This document shows, piece by piece, positions 9,289 to 17,691 of a stretch of DNA of 52,207 bases (within the stretch, counting starts at the first letter, position 1; each line of letters begins with the position of its first letter). The notes beneath the pieces were generated by a model that saw nothing but the letters and a program-made list of their open reading frames with translations, made no database searches and was not told where the DNA came from. A program made the translations under genes and the position numbers. The stretch is from NCBI RefSeq assembly GCF_902506535.1, contig NZ_LR733824.1, positions 660,318 through 712,524 on the forward strand. The letters are read 5' to 3'. The DNA comes from Pseudomonas sp. 8Z (GTDB lineage: Bacteria > Pseudomonadota > Gammaproteobacteria > Pseudomonadales > Pseudomonadaceae).

Positions 9289-9352
9289 TCCCATCGATGA
9301 AAGAGCACTCCACTGCTTCCGAACTGTTTTGTTAATCCCTGGTGAGGTAACC

Positions 9353-10180
9353 ATGACGAACCACCAACCTATGATCGAGCTATCCGACGGGAATGTGATT
9401 CCCCAACTGGGCTTGGGGGTTTGGCAAGCAAGCCAAGAGCAAGCCCGCACCTCCGTCAGCCAAGCGCTGAAGATCGGATACCGTCACATTGATACCGCCT
9501 CGATCTATGAAAACGAGGAAGGTGTCGGAGCAGGCCTGCGTGACTCCGGTATCGACCGTGAGAAGGTCTTCGTAACCACCAAGATCTGGAACGCCGACCA
9601 GGGGTTTGAAGCTTCTTGCCAAGCTCTGGATAAGAGCCTGGCTAGGCTCAAGCTGGATTACGTCGACTTGCTACTCATTCACTGGCCGGCGCCGGCGAAA
9701 GGACTATTCGTTGATACCTGGAGGGCGATGATCGAGGCCAAGAAGCTAGGCAAGGCCCGCTCCATTGGCGTCTCAAACTTCAACCCAGATAACCTGCAGC
9801 GCCTGATTGAGGAAACAGGAGTTGCCCCAGTCCTGAACCAGATCGAGCTGCACCCATACTTCCAGCGGGCTGACCTACGCAAGAGCAACGCCGAGCTTGG
9901 AATTCGTACCGAGTCCTGGAGCCCATTGGCGCAGGGGAAAGCACTCGCCGATCCGCTAGTACGCAAAATTGCGGCTAAGCATGACCGTACGTGCTCTCAG
10001 GTAATCATCCGCTGGCATCTGCAGCTTGGCCTGGTGGTCATTCCCAAGTCAGTCACGGAAGCTCGTATCCGAGAGAACTACTGCGTGTTCGACTTCGAAT
10101 TGACTACCGATGATATGGGAGCAATTGCCGCTATCGACAGAGAGCAGCGTCTGGGGCCAGATCCAATCGTGCTTGGCTGA
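9353..10180 (+). CDS. Aldo/keto reductase (2,5-diketo-D-gluconate reductase type)
   Basis: 275 residues. The complete catalytic tetrad is visible: Asp47 and Tyr52 in DTASIYENEEGVG, Lys77 in TTKIWN and His110 in LLIHWP. The C-terminal IPKSVTEARIRENYCVFDF is the NADPH-binding signature. The nearest named enzymes are DkgA/DkgB, which reduce diketogluconate and methylglyoxal. Start at 9353 follows GGTGAGG at good spacing. Last gene of the LysR-linked operon. Confidence 0.92.
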   Translation: MTNHQPMIELSDGNVIPQLGLGVWQASQEQARTSVSQALKIGYRHIDTASIYENEEGVGAGLRDSGIDREKVFVTTKIWNADQGFEASCQALDKSLARLKLDYVDLLLIHWPAPAKGLFVDTWRAMIEAKKLGKARSIGVSNFNPDNLQRLIEETGVAPVLNQIELHPYFQRADLRKSNAELGIRTESWSPLAQGKALADPLVRKIAAKHDRTCSQVIIRWHLQLGLVVIPKSVTEARIRENYCVFDFELTTDDMGAIAAIDREQRLGPDPIVLG

Positions 10181-10293
10181 GCTTTTTCTTTCGACTTGAG
10201 ACAAACAGGCTATGAGTTGCTAGCGGGTTGTGATCGTCTGCTCCAGGCCGAAAGCAGCCAATCCCTCTAAATACAAATCCCCACAGCCCAAAC

Positions 10294-10329
10294 AAAAATT
10301 CCCCGCATCGCCCAAAAGGCGATACGGGG
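10294..10329 (-). terminator. Rho-independent terminator of the amidohydrolase gene
   Basis: CCCCGCATCGCC - caaaa - GGCGATACGGGG (10301-10329) forms a 12-bp stem with one mismatch. Read on the minus strand it is followed by a T-rich tract (complement of 10294-10300). It lies 8 bp beyond the stop codon of the amidohydrolase. Confidence 0.8.
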
Positions 10330-10336
10330 TGCTGCT

Positions 10337-12175
10337 TTAGAAAGCGAAGCAGGAGCAGCCGAAGGCGCCCCAGAAGCCCTGGAAGTCGCTGACTGGGGCG
10401 TTGGAGAGGCGGGCGCGTTCGTGGTTGTGGACGTGTACGGCGCAGGAGCCGACGCACTGGTGTACCTGGGCCACCAGTGGTGCGTTCTGCCGCCAGTGGC
10501 CGGGTACCAGGGCCACCGGTGACCAGTCGGGCATCACCGGCAGTGCAGGCGGGCCGAGTTTGTCGAATTCGGCGGCGGCGTAAACCACCTTGCCGTCGAC
10601 TACGGTGAGCACCGATTCCAGCCACTTGATCTGCTCGTCCTCGATGGCGAAGAAGTCCGCCGACAAGGCCACCAGATCCGCCAGTTGGCCGACCTTGATC
10701 TGCCCCTTCTTGCCCTGCTCACTGGAGAACCAGGCGCTGCCATGGGTGAACAGTTGCAGCGCGGTGGCGCGCGATAGGCCCTGCGGGTACAGCTCCAGGC
10801 CGCCGACGGTCTTGCCGCTGACCAGCCAGTACAGCGACGTCCAGGGGTTGTAGCTGGAGACGCGGGTGGCATCGGTGCCGGCGCCGACTGGCACGCCTTC
10901 GGCGAGCATGCGCTGGATCGGCGGGGTCTGTTCGGCGGCTTTGGCGCCGTAGCGGTCGACGAAGTATTCACCCTGGAAGGCCATGCGATCCTGAATCGCG
11001 ATGCCGCCGCCGAGGGCGCGCACGCGCTCGATATTGCGCGGGCTGATGGTTTCGGCGTGGTCGAAGAACCATGGCAGGCCATTGAAGGGAATGTCGCGGT
11101 CGACCTTCTCGAACACGTCGAGCATGCGCGAGATGGACTCGTCATAGGTGGCGTGCAGGCGGAACGGCCAACGCTGCTCGACCAGGTGGCGCACCACCGG
11201 TTCCAGCTCATCTTCCATGCTCTGCGGCAGATCCGGGCGCGGTTCGAGGAAGTCCTCGAAGTCGGCGGCGGAGAACACCAGCATTTCGCCCGCTCCGTTG
11301 TGGCGGAAGAAGTCGCTGCCCTGCCCCGGTTTGACGATCTTGCTCCAGTTCTGGAAGTCGGCCAGCTCTTCCTTGGGTTTCTGGGTGAACAGGTTGTAGG
11401 CGATGCGTACGCTGAGCTGGCCCTCCTTGGCCAGTTGTTCGATCACCTGGTAGTCGTCCGGGTAGTTCTGGAAGCCGCCGCCCGCGTCGATGGCGCTGGT
11501 CACGCCGAGGCGGTTGAGCTCGCGCATGAACTGGCGGGTGGAGTTGACCTGGTATTCCAGCGGCAGCTTCGGCCCCTTGGCCAGAGTGGCGTAGAGGATC
11601 ATCGCGTTGGGCCGCGCCACCAGCATGCCGGTGGGCTCGCCGTTGGCGTCGCGGACGATCTCGCCGCCGGGCGGGTTGGGCGTGTTGCGGTCGTAGCCGA
11701 CCACCCGCAGCGCCGCGCGGTTGAGCAGCGCACGGTCGTAGAGGTGGAGGATGAACACCGGGGTGTCCGGCGCCGCCTGGTTGATTTCCTCCAGGGTGGG
11801 CATACGTTTTTCGGCGAACTGAAATTCGTTCCAGCCACCGACCACACGCACCCACTGCGGCGCCGGGGTGCGCTCGGCCTGGGTCTTGAGCATGCGCAGG
11901 GCATCGGCCAGCGAGGGCACGCCTTCCCAGCGCAGCTCCAGGTTGTAATTGAGGCCGCCACGGATCAGGTGCAGGTGCGAGTCATTGAGGCCGGGGATCA
12001 CGGTGCGCCGCTGCAAGTCGATGACCTGGGTGCCGGCGCCGCGCAGCGGCATGACCTCGGCGTCGCCACCGACGGCGATGAAGCGCCCGTCCTTGATGGC
12101 CACTGCCGTGGCCTGCGGGTTTTCACGGTCGACCGTGTGCAGACGGCCGTTGAACAGAATCAGATCGGGATGCAT
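10337..12175 (-). CDS. YtcJ-like metal-dependent amidohydrolase
   Basis: 612 residues. Amidohydrolase-superfamily marks are the N-terminal LILFNGRLHTVD beta-strand unit, the metal-binding His-x-His in PGLNDSHLHL, further histidines in RLHATYDE and DHAETIS, and the aspartate in GAGTDATR. It belongs to the YtcJ/NfdA-like group, whose members hydrolyse N-substituted formamides or unknown amides. The tail, after the composite beta domain, has an unusual Cys/His-rich end (HQCVGSCAVHVHNH … GCSCF) that may bind metal. Start at 12175 is set by AGGAGG seven bases upstream; an ATG at 12214 is less likely. It lies 114 bp downstream of the ABM-domain gene. Confidence 0.88.
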   Translation of the reverse strand: MHPDLILFNGRLHTVDRENPQATAVAIKDGRFIAVGGDAEVMPLRGAGTQVIDLQRRTVIPGLNDSHLHLIRGGLNYNLELRWEGVPSLADALRMLKTQAERTPAPQWVRVVGGWNEFQFAEKRMPTLEEINQAAPDTPVFILHLYDRALLNRAALRVVGYDRNTPNPPGGEIVRDANGEPTGMLVARPNAMILYATLAKGPKLPLEYQVNSTRQFMRELNRLGVTSAIDAGGGFQNYPDDYQVIEQLAKEGQLSVRIAYNLFTQKPKEELADFQNWSKIVKPGQGSDFFRHNGAGEMLVFSAADFEDFLEPRPDLPQSMEDELEPVVRHLVEQRWPFRLHATYDESISRMLDVFEKVDRDIPFNGLPWFFDHAETISPRNIERVRALGGGIAIQDRMAFQGEYFVDRYGAKAAEQTPPIQRMLAEGVPVGAGTDATRVSSYNPWTSLYWLVSGKTVGGLELYPQGLSRATALQLFTHGSAWFSSEQGKKGQIKVGQLADLVALSADFFAIEDEQIKWLESVLTVVDGKVVYAAAEFDKLGPPALPVMPDWSPVALVPGHWRQNAPLVAQVHQCVGSCAVHVHNHERARLSNAPVSDFQGFWGAFGCSCFAF

Positions 12176-12289
12176 GCAAGAACCTCCTTGCCGCACGCCG
12201 CCGAAGATCGGCAACGTCGGCTATAGCGCCCCAGCGGCGCCGAGAATGGACCAGACGGCAAGAAAACGCGCCGCCTGTTGGAAGTGGAC

Positions 12290-12898
12290 TCATCGCTCAT
12301 GGCGGTCTCTGCTGCTAGTGCTTTCCAGCCAGGGTGCAAGCCAGCGGGTGACGCGCGGCATGAACAGGTAGACCACCAGCAGCACGATGCTCAGGGTGAT
12401 GACCACGTTGCTCGGCAACCAGCCGCCCAGCCAGGGCCAGGCGACGAATGCCGGGTGCCACAACAGCGGCACCAGCAGGCTCAGCGGCAGGATCACCAGG
12501 AAGCTCACGCAGGCCTGCTTCCAGCGCGGTGGTTGTGGCTGTTGTGAGCTGGCCGGGGCGAACCAAAATTCGCGCGTCGGGTTCAGCTCCAGGGCTTCGT
12601 CCTCCAGCAACAGTGGCGCTATCTCCGCTACCAGTTGCCGCCGCACCTCCGAGCCCAGCCAATCCTGCAGACGCTCCGGCCCGGTAAAGCGCAGCACACT
12701 GATGAACAGCGGCGAGCCCTGTTCATGGCTGCGGATCACATCCACCCCGAGATGCCCCGGATAGTCCTGCGCGACGCCGACGATACGGCGTAGCCAGGCC
12801 TCGTATTGCGCCGCCTGAACGGGCCGTACGCGATGGCGGATCAGCAGGGTGACCGGCTCGCCCGCCCCCTGCCCTTCATCAGACCGGAGGCTACTCAT
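12290..12898 (-). CDS. Antibiotic-biosynthesis-monooxygenase-domain membrane protein
   Basis: 202 residues. The first ~100 residues fit an ABM ferredoxin-like fold (VTLLIRHRVRPVQAAQYEAWL … HLGVDVIRSHEQ … FISVLRF). After a Gln/Pro-rich linker come two strong membrane segments (about 130-150 and 162-182), so the domain is tethered to the inner membrane. Function unknown; soluble relatives oxidise quinol-like compounds or degrade haem. Its ATG overlaps the stop of the upstream esterase gene (ATGA), so the two are translationally coupled in the Ohr operon. Confidence 0.8.
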   Translation of the reverse strand: MSSLRSDEGQGAGEPVTLLIRHRVRPVQAAQYEAWLRRIVGVAQDYPGHLGVDVIRSHEQGSPLFISVLRFTGPERLQDWLGSEVRRQLVAEIAPLLLEDEALELNPTREFWFAPASSQQPQPPRWKQACVSFLVILPLSLLVPLLWHPAFVAWPWLGGWLPSNVVITLSIVLLVVYLFMPRVTRWLAPWLESTSSRDRHER

Positions 12899-13908
12899 TG
12901 CAGATGCCGCTTCAGCTCGACACCGGCCTGGCGCATCGCAGTGTGCACGGTCGGCGCATGGGCCAGCGGGTTGAGCAGGCCGTAGTCGTGAATCATGCCG
13001 TTGTAACGCACGGCGGTGACCTCGACGCTGGCTGCGTCCAGCTTGCGTGCATAGGCTTCGCCTTCGTCACGCAGCACGTCGAACTCGGCGGTCTGCACCA
13101 GCGCTGGTGGCAGGCCCTTGAGCTGTTCGCTGCTGGCGCGCAGCGGCGAGGCATGGATGTCGGCACGCTGGGCGGCGTCGGTGGTGTAACTGTCCCAGAA
13201 CCACTTCATCATCGGCTGGGTGAGGAAGTAGCCCTGGGCGAAGTGACTGTAGGACGCGTCATCGAAGCTGGCGTCGGTCACCGGCCACAGCAGCAGTTGG
13301 AAGCGCAGCTTGGGCGTACCCTGCTCCTTGGCCTTGAGCGCCACCACGGCGGCCATGTTGCCGCCAACGCTGTTGCCGGCCACAGCCAGGCGGCTGGCGT
13401 CCACACCGAGTTCCTTGCCGTGCTCGGCCACCCAGCGGGTGGCCGCGTAGGCCTGGTCGATGGCGATGGGATAGTGCGCTTCCGGCGACGGCGAGTAGTC
13501 GACATAGACGGCCACTGCCCCAGAGTTCACCACCAGATCGCGAATCAGACGCGCGTGGGTCGGGTAGTCCCCCAGCACCCAACCGCCGCCGTGGAAAAAC
13601 ATGAACACCGGCGGCTTGCCCTTGACGCCCTCGGGGCGCACCACCATCAGTTTCAGCGGCTGGCCGCCGATCTGGATGGTTTTGGCTTCGACCTTGACCC
13701 CGGAGAGGTCGACCTTTACCGAGTTCTGCGCGCCCACCAGCACGGCGCGTGCATCCTGCGGGCTGAGGCTTTCCAGCGGTTTGCCGCCGCCTTTCTCCAA
13801 CGCTTCGAGGAAGGTTCGGGTGTTACTTTCCACGCCGCTGTAATCAGCGGCGTGCACCTGGCCGATGGCCAGGGCGATGACTGCACTTAGCAAGGCAATA
13901 CGGGGCAT
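12895..13908 (-). CDS. Secreted alpha/beta hydrolase (HSL-type esterase)
   Basis: 337 residues. A signal peptide (residues 1-20, ending QVHA) precedes an alpha/beta-hydrolase fold of the hormone-sensitive-lipase group: oxyanion motif HGGGW (106-110), nucleophile Ser180 in GNSVGG, and candidate Asp277 (FDVLRDEG) and His307 (MIHDYG) complete the triad. It probably cleaves short-chain esters in the periplasm. ATG at 13908 follows AGGAG; an upstream ATG at 13983 lies inside the ohr gene and is not used. Third gene of a four-gene operon. Confidence 0.9.
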   Translation of the reverse strand: MPRIALLSAVIALAIGQVHAADYSGVESNTRTFLEALEKGGGKPLESLSPQDARAVLVGAQNSVKVDLSGVKVEAKTIQIGGQPLKLMVVRPEGVKGKPPVFMFFHGGGWVLGDYPTHARLIRDLVVNSGAVAVYVDYSPSPEAHYPIAIDQAYAATRWVAEHGKELGVDASRLAVAGNSVGGNMAAVVALKAKEQGTPKLRFQLLLWPVTDASFDDASYSHFAQGYFLTQPMMKWFWDSYTTDAAQRADIHASPLRASSEQLKGLPPALVQTAEFDVLRDEGEAYARKLDAASVEVTAVRYNGMIHDYGLLNPLAHAPTVHTAMRQAGVELKRHLQ

Positions 13909-13922
13909 GTTGTCTGCTCCTT

Positions 13923-14351
13923 TCAAGCAACCAGAGTGAGGGTCACGTCGATGTTGTCGCGCGTGGCGTTGGAGTACGGGCAAACGATGTGCGCGCGCTC
14001 CACCAGCGTGTTCGCCGCCTCGGCGTCGAGACCGGGCAGGCTGATGCGCAACTCCACCTCGATGCCGAAACCGGTGGGGATGGCGCCGATGCCAACCACG
14101 CCCTCGATCGACACGTCAGCCGGAATGGCCAGCTTGTCGCGCGCCGCGACGAACTTCATGGCGCCGAGAAAACAGGCCGAATAACCGGCGGCGAACAACT
14201 GTTCCGGGTTGGTACCGGCGCCGCCGGCACCACCCAGCTCGCGCGGCGTGGTCAGCGCTACGTCGAGCACGCCGTCGCTGGAAAGGGCGCGGCCGTCACG
14301 CCCACCCGTGGCCTCGGCATAGGCGCGGTAAAGCACCTTTTCGATGCTCAT
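13923..14351 (-). CDS. ohr: Organic hydroperoxide resistance protein (Ohr)
   Basis: 142 residues, normal for Ohr. The two redox cysteines are at the canonical places, Cys60 ([10 protein letters not shown]) and Cys124 ([11 protein letters not shown]), and the Ohr hallmark [23 protein letters not shown] is present. Ohr is a lipoyl-dependent thiol peroxidase that reduces organic and fatty-acid hydroperoxides. No OhrR repressor gene is next to it. It lies one base after the isochorismatase-type gene and 14 bp before the esterase, so it is part of one transcript. Confidence 0.93.
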   Translation of the reverse strand: MSIEKVLYRAYAEATGGRDGRALSSDGVLDVALTTPRELGGAGGAGTNPEQLFAAGYSACFLGAMKFVAARDKLAIPADVSIEGVVGIGAIPTGFGIEVELRISLPGLDAEAANTLVERAHIVCPYSNATRDNIDVTLTLVA

Positions 14352-14352
14352 A

Positions 14353-15006
14353 TCAGTGGCCTTCGGAGGCGTTGAACATGGTCTTGGCGTAGATCAGGCC
14401 CAGGCCGTAGGCGCCGCCGTTCTCAATGGCAGTCTTCACGGTCTGGTTATAGGTTTCGCCACGGGCCCAGTCGCGCTGCAGTTCGAGCAGGTATTGCAGA
14501 GCGGTCATCGGGCGCGCGCCGAGCTGGATCATGCGCTGCACGGCCATGTCGTGGGCCTCGGTGGATACGTCGCCGCAGGCATCGGTGATCACGTACACCT
14601 CGAAGCCCTGATCCAGCGCCGACAACGCCGGGCCAACGATGCACACGGAAGTCCACAGACCGGCGAGGACGATCTTCGGCTTGCCGATGCGGTTCACTTC
14701 CACGGCAATGCGCGGGTCTTCCCAGGTGTTCATACTGGTGCGGTCGATCACCTGATGATCGGGGAATACCGACTTGATCTCATCGAAGATCGGGCCGGAG
14801 AAGCTCTTCTCGGCGACGGTGGTGAGGATGGTCGACACCTCGAACTCGCAGGCGGCCTTGGCTACCAGCGCGGCGTTGTTACGCAGGCTCACCGCGTCGA
14901 TGGACTTGGTGGCGAAGGCCATCTGCGACTGGTGGTCAATCATGATCAGGGTGTGGTTGTGCGGATCGAGCAGGGTTTTGCCGGGAGCGGCGATAGCGGT
15001 AGCCAT
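14353..15006 (-). CDS. Isochorismatase-superfamily hydrolase
   Basis: 217 residues. Asp24 (MIDHQSQ) and nucleophile Cys122 ([14 protein letters not shown]) mark a cysteine hydrolase. It has the general shape of YcaC but lacks the YcaC C-terminal tail, and a family is often annotated simply as 'hydrolase' next to Ohr or DoxX genes. Substrate unknown. It is first in the minus-strand operon that continues with ohr, the secreted esterase and the ABM membrane protein, and is divergent from a DoxX gene 219 bp away. Confidence 0.9.
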   Translation of the reverse strand: MATAIAAPGKTLLDPHNHTLIMIDHQSQMAFATKSIDAVSLRNNAALVAKAACEFEVSTILTTVAEKSFSGPIFDEIKSVFPDHQVIDRTSMNTWEDPRIAVEVNRIGKPKIVLAGLWTSVCIVGPALSALDQGFEVYVITDACGDVSTEAHDMAVQRMIQLGARPMTALQYLLELQRDWARGETYNQTVKTAIENGGAYGLGLIYAKTMFNASEGH

Positions 15007-15225
15007 GGTGGTTCTCCAAGAATGGAATTAGGGAGCCATCAGCTTCTGCCAGCGCAACGCATAAGAATTGAAGCGACGTGCTCGCTTTGAAAGGATGTGT
15101 GGCTTTATTGCGGCGCTCGGGGATCGAGCATGCGCGCACGGGTACAAGCTGAGCACAGGCATGCAAGCGTTGGCGCGGCGAGACGCACAAGCTGATGGCA
15201 TCCATCCAACGACTCGGAGCCACTC

Positions 15226-15654
15226 ATGACCCCCGCCACCCCACCACTGCCCGCCCCGCTCGCCTGGGGCTTGCTGTTCCTGCGCGTGACCGCCGCCCTC
15301 CTGCTGCTGCAAGTCCATGGCTTGCCCAAGCTGCTGCACTGGCCAGACGCCCTGCAGCAAATCGAAGACCCCTTTGGCCTGGGCGCGACACTCACACTGA
15401 GCCTGGCGATCTTCGCCGAAGTGCTCTGCCCCTTGCTGCTGATCGTCGGGCTCTATGCACGCCTGGCCTGCCTGCCGATCATCGCCGTGCTGCTGGTGGC
15501 ACTGGTAATGGTGCACCCCGACTGGAGCCTGGAACAAGGCCAATTCGCCTGGTGGATGCTGGTGATTTTCGCCAGCCTGGCCCTGACCGGCCCAGGGCCC
15601 TATCGACTGCCGTTGCCTTGGCGGCAAGCGGAGCTGCAGCGCGGAGCGCAGTGA
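15226..15654 (+). CDS. DoxX-family membrane protein
   Basis: 142 residues with four hydrophobic helices. RVTAALLLLQVHGLPKLLHW and the IFAEVLCPLLLIVGLYARLA segment are typical of DoxX/YphA-like small quinol-oxidase-related proteins, which are linked to redox homeostasis. CGGAG stands just before the ATG. It is divergent from the Ohr operon, with which DoxX genes are often associated, so a shared oxidative-stress role is plausible. Confidence 0.88.
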   Translation: MTPATPPLPAPLAWGLLFLRVTAALLLLQVHGLPKLLHWPDALQQIEDPFGLGATLTLSLAIFAEVLCPLLLIVGLYARLACLPIIAVLLVALVMVHPDWSLEQGQFAWWMLVIFASLALTGPGPYRLPLPWRQAELQRGAQ

Positions 15655-15746
15655 TCTGGCTGCAGGGGCGCGCGGTTAATGCTCGGAGTGCGCCTGGCAA
15701 TTGAGCATAACGGCTCATTCTTGAGCGGTGATGTGCCCTGAAACCT

Positions 15747-15850
15747 GGTGGGCAAGCTTCGCGTTGCCCACCCTACACGGCGGTTATTCCAGCGTAGGGT
15801 GGATGACGCTTTTTCATCCACCATTTGCGGCGGTTGTACGGGCTACTTGC
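15747..15850. repeat. REP-like palindromes (GTAGGGTGG class)
   Basis: Two palindromes stand side by side. The first is GGTGGGCAA - gcttcgc - GTTGCCCACC followed by CTAC (15747-15776). The second begins GTAGGGTGGATGA (15794), turns at cgcttt and closes with TCATCCACC at 15822; its degenerate mirror ending GGGCTAC continues to about 15850. The second carries the stop codon and last codons of the PutAbiC-like gene on the minus strand. These are common gammaproteobacterial intergenic repeats and may act as a transcription end for both flanking genes. Confidence 0.7.
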
Positions 15851-16767
15851 TTGTTTGCTGCATGCCTTACCTTTATCGAAAAGAATACTCCGTACAAATC
15901 GAACCCCAGAAGAATTACTCTCGATTTACGCCGCTGCTCAAACTCAAAATTTACTTCTGGAAAAAAATCCTCAATCGACGAACCACCAGGCAAACTCAGG
16001 AAAGCCTTTGGAATATTTTTTATCGGCTCATACCGCGCCAAAAGTTTTTCATGCTCCCACTTTGCCCCAAGATGCGAACAAATATTGAGAGCCAACAGCG
16101 CCTGCTCATGATTGCTCATTCTAGTCCGAACAGTTTTGAGGATGCTGCGTTTCTCTCTCGCGGGCAATTTACTTTCATCAATGAAAGAATAAATCCCATA
16201 AAGATTCCGATAATAATTTGAAAGACGAGCCTGATTCCCACTTAACCTATGTCCTTTTGCCTTTGGGTATAGACTAGTGAGCCTGTTCCTCCTAAGACTA
16301 ATATCGTCAAGAATCGCTTTTACTTTACTTGAATCATATGTTTCTTTGAGATAATCACGACCTGAGATGGTAGCCCCATAAAAAAATAATGAATAAGCCA
16401 CATCAATGGTTTGACGCACATTCAACTCTGGATAATTTTTTACAGTAGCATTGAGACAAACATTGAAATCGCTGAGTAAAACTCTAAATACATCCGCCCC
16501 ATTTGAATTGTATATCTGAAATGACGCAGTGAGATCATCATGCGTTTTGGACATTGTTGCAAAAAGTGCATATACACTTTGCCGAGTCATCGCAGCTCTA
16601 TTCAGCCGCAGAGTAAAAACTAGCGCGACAAGAGAAGCAAAAGTGATAAATGTTCCTCCGACTCCCCCAACCCAGTCACCTAGCTGCCCCCACGACGCGG
16701 GATCTACCGGGGAGAATGGGACAGCTGCATTCTCCACCCACTGCCAAACATCAAAAATTAGTTCCAC
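15814..16767 (-). CDS. Putative phage abortive-infection protein (PutAbiC-like)
   Basis: 317 residues from GTG, preceded by GAGGA. The N-terminus has the motif GQLGDWVGGVGG (27-38) running into one membrane helix (about 36-54) and LRLNR, as in proteins annotated PutAbiC. The C-terminal half has the other familiar feature of that family: NLYGIYSFI…, a helix ending RTRMSNHEQALLAL, then LGAKWEHEKLLARYEPIKNI. The gene is plainly AT-rich compared with its neighbours and interrupts the pdxH/DoxX region, which points to horizontal gain. A defence role is inferred from the family name only. The last residues (ARTTAANGG) are encoded by a REP-like palindrome, so the native C-terminus may have been replaced. 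Confidence 0.72.
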   Translation of the reverse strand: MELIFDVWQWVENAAVPFSPVDPASWGQLGDWVGGVGGTFITFASLVALVFTLRLNRAAMTRQSVYALFATMSKTHDDLTASFQIYNSNGADVFRVLLSDFNVCLNATVKNYPELNVRQTIDVAYSLFFYGATISGRDYLKETYDSSKVKAILDDISLRRNRLTSLYPKAKGHRLSGNQARLSNYYRNLYGIYSFIDESKLPAREKRSILKTVRTRMSNHEQALLALNICSHLGAKWEHEKLLARYEPIKNIPKAFLSLPGGSSIEDFFPEVNFEFEQRRKSRVILLGFDLYGVFFSIKVRHAANKQVARTTAANGG

Positions 16768-16970
16768 ACGTTCCTCGCATCAAAATACTCATAAAACTCC
16801 TCATTAAAATCACAGCACGAAGAGGACGAGTTTATTTATTGGACTAGCGGCCTACTTATGGTCGTAGGCAGTCCCTCAAACAAAATCAAAAATATACTCA
16901 GGTCGCTATTCGTGGAACGCGTCAAAGCCTGAAAAACAACTGACCGACACTCTCACCACGCTGGCCCGCC

Positions 16971-17618
16971 TCAAGGCGCCAGCCGCTCACGAATCCAGGC
17001 CTCGCCCTTGAGGCGGTAGTTGAGGCGGTCGTGCAGGCGGCTCGGGCGGCCCTGCCAGAACTCGATGCGCTCGGGCAGCAGGCGGTAACCGCCCCAGTGC
17101 GGTGGGCAATGCGGGGTCTGGTTGAGAAAGCGTTTTTCGGTTTCCGCCAGCAGGTTTTCCAGCTCGGCGCGGTCGCGAATCACACGGCTCTGCGGCGAGG
17201 CCCAGGCGCCGATACGGCTGCCCAGCGGGCGTACCTGGAAGTAACCGTCGGATTCGGCCGGAGTCACCTGCTCGACCCGCCCTTCGATACGCACCTGGCG
17301 CTCCAGGCTGGGCCAGAAGAAGGTAATCGCTGCGAACGGACGCGCCGCGAGTTGGCGCCCCTTGGCGCTGTCGTAGTTGCTGAAGAAGGTAAAGCCACGC
17401 TCGTCAAGGCCCTTGAGCAGCAGCACACGGCAATGCGGGCGGCCGTCTTCGTCGACGGTGGCCAGGCTCATGGCGTTCGGTTCGACCGGCGGTTGCTCGG
17501 TCTTCACGGCATCCTCGAACCACTGGCGGAACAGGGCGAGGGGGTCCAGCGGGGCCTGAGTTTCGCTCAGACCGTCGCGGGTGTAGTCACGGCGCATATC
17601 GGCCAGGGTTTGGGTCAT
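16971..17618 (-). CDS. pdxH: Pyridoxine/pyridoxamine 5'-phosphate oxidase
   Basis: 215 residues, the standard length. PdxH makes pyridoxal 5'-phosphate with FMN and oxygen in the last step of vitamin B6 synthesis and salvage. Seen: [10 protein letters not shown] near the start, FMN/PLP-site motifs [20 protein letters not shown] and [20 protein letters not shown], and the C-terminal signature region [13 protein letters not shown]. It lies about 73 bp upstream of the OmpA-like lipoprotein gene start side and is followed by an AT-rich gap and the PutAbiC-like gene. Confidence 0.97.
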   Translation of the reverse strand: MTQTLADMRRDYTRDGLSETQAPLDPLALFRQWFEDAVKTEQPPVEPNAMSLATVDEDGRPHCRVLLLKGLDERGFTFFSNYDSAKGRQLAARPFAAITFFWPSLERQVRIEGRVEQVTPAESDGYFQVRPLGSRIGAWASPQSRVIRDRAELENLLAETEKRFLNQTPHCPPHWGGYRLLPERIEFWQGRPSRLHDRLNYRLKGEAWIRERLAP

Positions 17619-17691
17619 GGCAGTTCCTTAGGTGCTGTAGCGCCAGAGGCAGCGTAGACAGCACCGTATCAGGGTGGAAATGCCCCCAAGC

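Noticed and set aside
11057..12226. 389-codon frame opposite the amidohydrolase
   Set aside because: Antisense shadow with no start signal or motif.
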